Part shown: positions 1-4,405 of the stretch, in pieces
Numbering within the stretch: position 1 is the first letter of the stretch
How the letters are laid out: each line of letters starts with the position of its first letter
Assembly: GCA_035252155.1 (NCBI GenBank)
Contig: DATFDL010000468.1
Span: forward strand, 1-8,795
Length of the DNA stretch: 8,795 bases
Direction: 5' to 3'
Source of the DNA: JAICLL01 sp035252155
GTDB taxonomy: Bacteria > Planctomycetota > Planctomycetia > Pirellulales > JAICIG01
The notes under the pieces: generated by a model
Told to the model about the DNA's origin: nothing
What the model saw: only the letters and a program-made list of their open reading frames with translations
The model's database searches: none
Position numbers and translations under genes: made by a program

Positions 1-19
1 GGGTTTCCGATTTAAGGCA

Positions 20-54
20 GATGGCTGAGACAGAGCTTTGGCGATGCCCGGCTA
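20..54 (+). repeat. Degenerate copy of TGGCTGGGGCAGAGCC repeat
   Basis: The stretch ATGGCTGAGACAGAGC followed by TTTGGCGATGCCC matches, with a few substitutions and a one-base deletion, the reverse complement of the element at 4341-4377. It lies just past, and slightly overlaps, the stop of the prenyltransferase-like gene. It could form a weak hairpin (GGC...GCC type) but has no T-run, so terminator function is not claimed. Confidence 0.55.
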
Positions 55-1212
55 TCGTTGGTACACCGGCAGATACTTGTACGGCAGTTGCAAGATAATC
101 AGCGCAATGGCGGTGCCATAGGTTTTGCCGATGAAATCGCCGTTCCACGAACCATCGCTCTTGTCTTGCATCGACAGCAACTGATCGCGGGCGGCGGGGA
201 AATATTCGTCCCAATACTTGTCGCCGGCCATGTAGTAAGCCTGCGAGGCATAGAGGTGCGTATAAAAATCGTGGCCGCCGCCTTTGCTCCAGCCGTTCTG
301 CCCTTTGAACTGCGTCCACACATAATCGAGACAGCGCTCTGCCACCGGCGCGTCGTATTCGCCCGCGTTGTAGAGCGTGGCCACGGCCGCCGCCGAAATG
401 GCCAGCCGCGCCCCGCCGCCCGAACCCAGCGAATAACAGATGCCGCCCTCGGGCGTGCTGCACCGCTCGATGTATCGCACGGCCTCTTCAATCGTTCCCT
501 TGGGCACGACAAAGCCGGAGTTGTGCGAGGCCCGCAGCGCTTGCACCTGCGTGACCGTCACCGAGCCTTCGTCGCCGCCGCCGGGAATGTAGGTCCAGCC
601 GCCGGCGCCGCTCTGGCCGCGGGCGGTGAGCTGCACGGCGTTCTCGATCACTTCGCGGCTGCGGGCGCGGTGGGCTTCGTTGGTCTCCATGCCATAGACG
701 CTGGCTAAGAAGAGCAAGGCGAAGCCGTGGCCGTGCATCGGCTGGCCCGAGTCTTCGCCCGGCCCCGTGAGCAAACCCGAGGGGGTCGAGCAGGTCAGCA
801 GATAATCGAGCGTGAGCTTGACCTGCGGCGCGTAATGCCCGCGAGTCGGTGTGTTGCCGTGAGCGAGAAACGCCATGCCGCCCAGCGAAGTCATGGCCAC
901 CGGGTAGGCCCGACCGCCCCCGCCTTCGTGCCAGCCGCCATCGGGACCTTGGGTACGGGCGAGAAAATCGAGTCCCAGCTTGACGGCCTTCAGCGTTTCG
1001 GGAGTGACGTGCTTGGGCAACACTTCTTCGGCCCGAGCGGCCGCCAGACAGAACGAAACCAGAAAGGGGAAAAGCAGCAACGTAGAACGGAATTTATTCC
1101 GTTTGAAAGTAGAACGGAATTCATTCCCTTCCGTTCGACACGGCGTAACGAGTTGAGCAAACGGAATAAATTCCGTTCTACGATGGGCGCACGAAATCCG
1201 CTCGCTTGACAT
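52..1212 (-). CDS. Exported prenyltransferase/squalene-cyclase-repeat protein
   Basis: This 386-residue protein has the repeated Gly/Trp-rich turns of alpha/alpha-toroid (squalene cyclase/prenyltransferase) folds: GPDGGWHEGGGG near 89-100, GAGGWTYIPGGG near 202-213, EGGICYSLGSGG near 255-266, GQNGWSKGGG near 304-313 and DGSWNG near 353-358. No DXDD cyclase motif is visible, so enzymatic cyclisation is not supported; the role is unknown. A hydrophobic stretch at 45-60 (LLLFPFLVSFCLAAAR) looks like a Sec signal core, with cleavage near AAARA/EE. I chose the ATG at 1212 because CCTCCT at 1218-1223 (AGGAGG on the coding strand) stands 5 nt upstream; an earlier in-frame ATG at 1251 abuts the preceding stop and has no such site. 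Residues 11-44 are encoded by a palindromic repeat array inserted in phase, so the n-region is unusually long. It is the last gene of the SIMPL operon, 39 nt after the preceding stop. Fold assignment is fairly sure; function is not. Confidence 0.85.
   Translation of the reverse strand: MSSERISCAHRRTEFIPFAQLVTPCRTEGNEFRSTFKRNKFRSTLLLFPFLVSFCLAAARAEEVLPKHVTPETLKAVKLGLDFLARTQGPDGGWHEGGGGRAYPVAMTSLGGMAFLAHGNTPTRGHYAPQVKLTLDYLLTCSTPSGLLTGPGEDSGQPMHGHGFALLFLASVYGMETNEAHRARSREVIENAVQLTARGQSGAGGWTYIPGGGDEGSVTVTQVQALRASHNSGFVVPKGTIEEAVRYIERCSTPEGGICYSLGSGGGARLAISAAAVATLYNAGEYDAPVAERCLDYVWTQFKGQNGWSKGGGHDFYTHLYASQAYYMAGDKYWDEYFPAARDQLLSMQDKSDGSWNGDFIGKTYGTAIALIILQLPYKYLPVYQR
1081..1182. repeat. 102-bp palindromic repeat array inside a coding region
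   Basis: Three copies of a palindrome with core AACGGAATNNATTCCGTT are packed here: 1081-1105, 1109-1136 (damaged by extra bases) and 1157-1182. The outer copies are a perfect 25-bp inverted repeat of each other (1081-1105 and 1158-1182) separated by 52 nt. The array is 102 bp, exactly 34 codons, and encodes residues 11-44 of the downstream protein without a stop. Related copies occur at 6704-6725 and 6926-7027. I see no clear target-site duplication. Confidence 0.9.
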
Positions 1213-1217
1213 CTCTT

Positions 1218-1223
1218 CCTCCT
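1218..1223 (-). promoter_or_regulatory. Shine-Dalgarno deciding the start at 1212
   Basis: The coding strand reads AGGAGG, then 5 nt, then ATG. This strong site favours the ATG at 1212 over the in-frame ATG at 1251. Confidence 0.75.
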
Positions 1224-1251
1224 CTCTTCGCGTACCAGCCGCGCAGCTCAT

Positions 1252-2193
1252 CTAGTTCCGCGCCGTTTTGGCTTCGCCCGGCTCGATGGCGAACCGCACT
1301 TGCAACTTCACGTGAAAGGGAATCTCGGTGAATTGCTCCGACGAGACTTCCGGTTCGCGGTTCTTCGATTTTCCGCCGGCGGGAATTACCTGGCCCCAAG
1401 GCGTGGTGGTCGTTTGCTGATCGTCGCCAGACACCAAGATTTCCTGGACTCCCAGCACGCTTCCCAGCTTGACGCCGTTGAGCTTGGCCAGCCGCTCGGC
1501 CCGGGTCCGCGCGTCGTTCACCGCGTTTTGATACGCTTCTTCGCGCATTTTGTTCAGGTCGGTGAGAATAAACCGCACCAGGGTGCTGTTGGGCTGCTGG
1601 CCGTAGCGCCAGGCCATGTTCATCTCGGCGGCGGTGGGGCCGATGCTCGCCCCGCTGTCTTTGGCCGTGTCGAGCAGCTTGCCCACGTTCTCCATCACCT
1701 GTTCGGCCGAAAGCTCGCGGATGCCCGACAGCCGCAACTGCAACGCGCTGGAAATCTCGACCTTGGTTTTTCCGGTGGTCACATTACCCATGCCGCGCCA
1801 CATGTTTTGCATTTGCTCGGCCGAGGTCTGATCGGTGAGCGAGACGCCCAGCTCTTGCACTTCGAGCTTGCCCAGGTTCAGTTTGTCGAAGGCTTCGAGC
1901 GTGCGGCGCTTGGTATCGCGATATTTCACAATGGCGTCGGCGGTCAACTCCGCGGCCGCGGTGGCCCGCAGGCTGATTTCGACCACGTTGGGCTTGGCCA
2001 CCATTTCGCCGTTGCCATAGACCGAGATGCCCGGCGTGTGGCTTTGATCGCCCATGATGATTTGCGCCGAGCCGGGCGTGCCGGCCACCAGCAGCCATCC
2101 GACGGCCGCAGCCGCGCAGGCGATCCATTTCAAGTCGATCAGTGCCTCGGTCCAGCGATCGCCGAGCGAGTACGCGTGATAGTGCGTTTTCAT
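1252..2193 (-). CDS. SIMPL (DUF541) domain exported protein, copy 3
   Basis: This 313-residue protein belongs to the SIMPL/DUF541 family (YggE and Brucella BP26/Omp28 relatives), periplasmic or envelope proteins whose molecular role is poorly defined; BP26 is known to form large oligomeric rings. Visible hallmarks are the opening strand ISVYGNGEMVAKPN (56-69), a helical segment around 82-104, the AYQNAVNDARTRAERLAKL helix (220-238) followed by LGSVLGVQE, and the closing strand IPFHVKLQVRFAI (291-303). A signal peptide core lies at about 24-38, with cleavage probably after GSAQ near 44. The ATG overlaps the preceding stop as ATGA (2190-2193), with GAGG about 10 nt upstream inside the previous gene, which suggests translational coupling. 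It is the only one of the three SIMPL copies whose n-region carries no repeat. A polar loop at about 255-287 (DDQQTTTTPW onwards) precedes the last strand and differs from the loops of its paralogues. It ends in TAG. Confidence 0.9.
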   Translation of the reverse strand: MKTHYHAYSLGDRWTEALIDLKWIACAAAAVGWLLVAGTPGSAQIIMGDQSHTPGISVYGNGEMVAKPNVVEISLRATAAAELTADAIVKYRDTKRRTLEAFDKLNLGKLEVQELGVSLTDQTSAEQMQNMWRGMGNVTTGKTKVEISSALQLRLSGIRELSAEQVMENVGKLLDTAKDSGASIGPTAAEMNMAWRYGQQPNSTLVRFILTDLNKMREEAYQNAVNDARTRAERLAKLNGVKLGSVLGVQEILVSGDDQQTTTTPWGQVIPAGGKSKNREPEVSSEQFTEIPFHVKLQVRFAIEPGEAKTARN

Positions 2194-3209
2194 TTTTCAG
2201 CAGCCTCTTTGAGGGTCGCGTGGGCGGGTTGTTCTTCAAGGGCGAACCGGACGCGCAGCGAGACGCGCACCGGGATGTCTTCCAAAGTGTTTGAGGTCAG
2301 CCTGCCTTCGGCCGACTTCGTCTTGCCGATGCCGTAGACTTCGGCGAGCATTATTTCTTGCAGGCCTTTTTCATCGGCCGGCGGCGGGGCCGATTCATCG
2401 ATCGCCAGCACGCGGCCGAGATTGGCGCCAGCCAGCGAGGCCAACCGCGCGGCGCGCCGGCTGGCGTCGTCGAATGCCTGACGATATGCCTGCTCGCGCG
2501 CCGCTTGGGGATTCTGCACCACGAACGTGACGACCGGCGAATCGGACTGCCCCTGCTGCATCATCGCCATGATGCCTCCGGCGCTCGATCCGCCGCCGAC
2601 CGAGGCGCCCGCGTCCTTGGCGGCGTCGAGCATCTTGCCGATCGCACTCATGACTTGCGTTTCGCTCTGTTGGTCGATTTTCGGGAGCACCAACCGCAAC
2701 GAGCGCGAGATGCCGGTGTGAGTCTTCGTGGCCGGCTGATTGCCAGCCGCGGCGACCAACGCGGCCACGCCGCCTCCGCCTCCACCGGGCGTGCGATTGG
2801 TGATCCGAATGCCGCGTTGCTCGACCTTGAGCCCATCCAGGTCAAGGCCTTTTAAGGCGCCGTTGATCCGCCGCAGCGCCCCGTCGTACATTGTGGTGGC
2901 GTCAGACATCAGCTCGGCGTCGGCCGTGGCAACGATGTCGATCTCCAGCGTATCCGGCTTGGCTAATGCCTCGCCGGCGCCGTTGACGACGATGCCCGGC
3001 GACGCATCATCGGCTGCCGAGATTGGGCCCCCGATCAAAGCAATGAGCATGATGGCAATGAGCGGGACCAACCTTCGGCATCTGTAGGGAATGCCCTCTG
3101 CGGCGTTCCGCGATCTACGAGTCGAGGTCGAATCGCCCCTCGCGGAACGCCACAGAGGGCGTTCCCTACAGATCGTTTCGGTCACAACGCTGCGCGCCGA
3201 ATCCATCAT
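2190..3209 (-). CDS. SIMPL (DUF541) domain exported protein, copy 2
   Basis: This 339-residue SIMPL/DUF541 protein is a paralogue of both neighbours. It shows VNGAGEALAKPDTLEIDI (75-92), the EQAYRQAFDDASRRAARLA helix (239-257), ANLGRVLAIDES (262-273) and IPVRVSLRVRFALEE (312-326). A hydrophobic stretch at 47-65 ending in GGPISA/ADD is a convincing signal peptide core. The start is one of two adjacent ATGs (3209 or 3206); the first overlaps the upstream TGA as ATGA. GGAGGAG lies 8 nt before the first ATG and GGAG lies 5 nt before the second. No good start exists between this point and the signal core (only a TTG with no charged n-region after it), so residues 13-43 appear to be translated from a 94-bp hairpin element. 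A glycine run (142-147) and the Gly/Met/Gln-rich segment around 205-221 are copy-specific. Substrate or partner is unknown. Confidence 0.88.
   Translation of the reverse strand: MMDSARSVVTETICRERPLWRSARGDSTSTRRSRNAAEGIPYRCRRLVPLIAIMLIALIGGPISAADDASPGIVVNGAGEALAKPDTLEIDIVATADAELMSDATTMYDGALRRINGALKGLDLDGLKVEQRGIRITNRTPGGGGGGVAALVAAAGNQPATKTHTGISRSLRLVLPKIDQQSETQVMSAIGKMLDAAKDAGASVGGGSSAGGIMAMMQQGQSDSPVVTFVVQNPQAAREQAYRQAFDDASRRAARLASLAGANLGRVLAIDESAPPPADEKGLQEIMLAEVYGIGKTKSAEGRLTSNTLEDIPVRVSLRVRFALEEQPAHATLKEAAEK
3080..3173. repeat. Long hairpin (MITE-like) inside SIMPL copy 2
   Basis: Arms 3080-3113 and 3140-3173 are 34 bp each and match at 32 positions, around a 26-nt loop (3114-3139). The outer ends read CTGTAGGGAA / TTCCCTACAG-like. 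The element lies between the start codon and the signal core of the SIMPL copy 2 gene and is read through as residues 13-43. In the mRNA it would fold into a very stable stem beginning about 37 nt after the start codon. It resembles miniature inverted-repeat elements; no transposase is present here, so mobility is inferred only. Confidence 0.9.
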
Positions 3210-4141
3210 GGCTCCATCTCCTCCAGGGCAAACCGAACCCGCAGCGAAACGTGCACGGGAATCTCGGCCAGCCGTACCGAAGCCAGCGATTGCTGCTGCA
3301 TTCCATACGGCTGTTGCATCGCGTACGGATTGGCCTGCGGCGAGCCGATCTCATCGATCGCCAACACCGGGCCGAGCCTGGCATGAGCCAGCTTGGCCAA
3401 CTTCTGGCCGCGGGATGTGGCGTCTTCAAACGCTTTTTCATACGCCTGATCGTGCAGCGGCTGCGGATCGTTGATAAAAAATGCCACCACCGGCTGCGCG
3501 TTCTGATTGTGTACCACCATGTTGCCAAAGGCATTGAACGCCACATTGCGCACGGGGCTCATGCCCAACGTCGCCCCAGCGTCTTGCGCCGTGTCGATAA
3601 TCTTGCCGACGGTGTCGATCAACTGTTTGTCGGACATTTGGTCGATGTCTTGCAACTTTAACTGCAACGAGCGGCCGATCGCCACATGGGCCTTATGGGC
3701 CTGGGCGCGCGCCGCGACTCCGATGACACGAGCGTTTTGATTGGCGACGGTGCTGGCAAAAACCAGATCACCTTGTTCGATCGCCAGTTTTTCGATGCCG
3801 AGTTTTTCGAACGCCTCGGTAATTCGCCGCAAGGCATCGTCATATTTGACGATGGCGTCGCTGGTGAGTTCCGCGGCCCCGGCGGCCTGCACGTCGATTT
3901 CGAGCCGATTGGGCCGGGCTTTTGCCTCGCCATTGCCGGCGACGGTGATTGAGCGGTCGTCGGCCTGCAGGTCGGCGTAGACGAACAGTAGGAGCACAGC
4001 GGCGCAAGCAATATATCGGTGGCTGGGGCAGAGCCGCGGCGCAGTGGGCCGGTATGTGTGATGAGGCAATGCCGCCGCGGCGATGCCCCGGTTCGAGTCG
4101 CGCTGGGGTGTCACCAAGGCGTTGCCTGCGCTGCGCGACAT
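3206..4141 (-). CDS. SIMPL (DUF541) domain exported protein, copy 1
   Basis: This 311-residue protein is the first SIMPL/DUF541 gene of the triplet. It shows ITVAGNGEAKARPNRLEIDV (65-84), the YEKAFEDATSRGQKLAKL helix (234-251), ARLGPVLAIDEI (254-265) and IPVHVSLRVRFALEE (294-308). A signal core IACAAVLLLFVYADLQA lies at 44-60. The frame stays open upstream as far as a GTG at 4345, but I chose the ATG at 4141 because CCTCC at 4147-4151 (GGAGG on the coding strand) stands 5 nt before it, and because this gives a length matching copy 3. Residues 18-42 are encoded by an imperfect hairpin repeat (about 4018-4097); residues 1-17 followed directly by the signal core would make a normal signal peptide. 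A Q-rich loop (MQQPYGMQQQ, 275-284) sits where the paralogues have other loops. Its TGA overlaps the next ATG. Family sure; start moderately sure. Confidence 0.87.
   Translation of the reverse strand: MSRSAGNALVTPQRDSNRGIAAAALPHHTYRPTAPRLCPSHRYIACAAVLLLFVYADLQADDRSITVAGNGEAKARPNRLEIDVQAAGAAELTSDAIVKYDDALRRITEAFEKLGIEKLAIEQGDLVFASTVANQNARVIGVAARAQAHKAHVAIGRSLQLKLQDIDQMSDKQLIDTVGKIIDTAQDAGATLGMSPVRNVAFNAFGNMVVHNQNAQPVVAFFINDPQPLHDQAYEKAFEDATSRGQKLAKLAHARLGPVLAIDEIGSPQANPYAMQQPYGMQQQSLASVRLAEIPVHVSLRVRFALEEMEP
4018..4097. repeat. Imperfect hairpin repeat inside SIMPL copy 1
   Basis: GGTGGCTGGGGCAGAGCC (4018-4035) opens the element and GCGATGCCCCGGT closes it (about 4080-4092). The stretches 4024-4041 and 4073-4090 form an inverted repeat matching at 15 of 18 positions, with a 31-nt loop. 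The first 18 bases are the exact reverse complement of 4360-4377, so this is a longer-looped member of the same family. It is translated as part of the n-region of SIMPL copy 1. Confidence 0.75.
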
Positions 4142-4146
4142 CTGCG

Positions 4147-4151
4147 CCTCC
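4147..4151 (-). promoter_or_regulatory. Shine-Dalgarno deciding the start at 4141
   Basis: The coding strand reads GGAGG, then 5 nt, then ATG. This is the best-placed ribosome site among the possible starts of SIMPL copy 1, and it makes the DNA from 4142 to 4405 non-coding. Confidence 0.6.
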
Positions 4152-4207
4152 GGGGTAAACATGCCGCCGCAGCCAGCGACCAAGCCCAATCGGCATGCAA
4201 GCCGGGC

Positions 4208-4270
4208 AAGTACGCTTCCTCTTCTCTGTTCGGCGCGCAATGCGGAACAGAGAGAAGAGGAAGTGTACTT
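4208..4270. repeat. Intergenic hairpin between propeller and SIMPL genes
   Basis: AAGTACGCTTCCTCTTCTCT (4208-4227, arm continuing to 4231) pairs with 4245-4270, allowing one mismatch and one 2-nt bulge; the loop is 13 nt (4232-4244). It lies in the roughly 264-nt gap between the propeller gene's stop and the chosen start of SIMPL copy 1. On either strand no T-run follows the stem, so it is not a classical terminator. It looks like a miniature inverted-repeat element, or an RNA structure in the leader of the SIMPL operon. Confidence 0.85.
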
Positions 4271-4340
4271 AGTCCTGACCTCAATCGGATTCATTTGCCG
4301 TAATAACCCACTCATTCCGCACTCCAGCCCCCAATCGTAA

Positions 4341-4377
4341 TGCACCGGGGCATCGCCAAGGCTCTGCCCCAGCCACC
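4341..4377 (-). repeat. Copy of TGGCTGGGGCAGAGCC repeat family
   Basis: TGCACCGGGGCATCGCCAAG followed by GCTCTGCCCCAGCCACC is the compact form of the repeat. Its last 18 bases are an exact inverted match to 4018-4035, and a decayed copy lies at 20-54. CCGGGGCA and CTGCCCCAG-like ends give it weak dyad symmetry. Confidence 0.75.
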
Positions 4378-4378
4378 T

Positions 4379-4404
4379 GAATCCAAAATCTAAAATCCAA
4401 AATT
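4379..4404. repeat. Short tandem heptamer repeat (AATCYAA type)
   Basis: The sequence reads AATCCAA, AATCTAA, AATCCAA, AATTG in a row, a 7-nt period. It abuts the stop codon region of the propeller gene. Similar heptameric short tandem repeats are known from cyanobacteria and are also seen in planctomycetes (general knowledge). Confidence 0.7.
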
Positions 4405-4405
4405 G

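Noticed and set aside
1213..1251. Earlier ATG at 1251 for the prenyltransferase-like gene
   Set aside because: The sequence between the two ATGs is the AGGAGG-containing ribosome site of the downstream ATG at 1212.
1300..2337. Long open (+)-strand frame opposite the SIMPL genes
   Set aside because: Its translation is low-complexity, His/Gly/Arg-rich and matches no family, while the minus strand shows clear SIMPL motifs; it is an antisense shadow of GC-rich coding DNA.
4208..4270. Rho-independent terminator
   Set aside because: No T-run follows the stem in either direction.
4142..4345. N-terminal extension of SIMPL copy 1 to the GTG at 4345
   Set aside because: It would translate a hairpin and other repeats with no ribosome site, and the ATG at 4141 has GGAGG 5 nt upstream.
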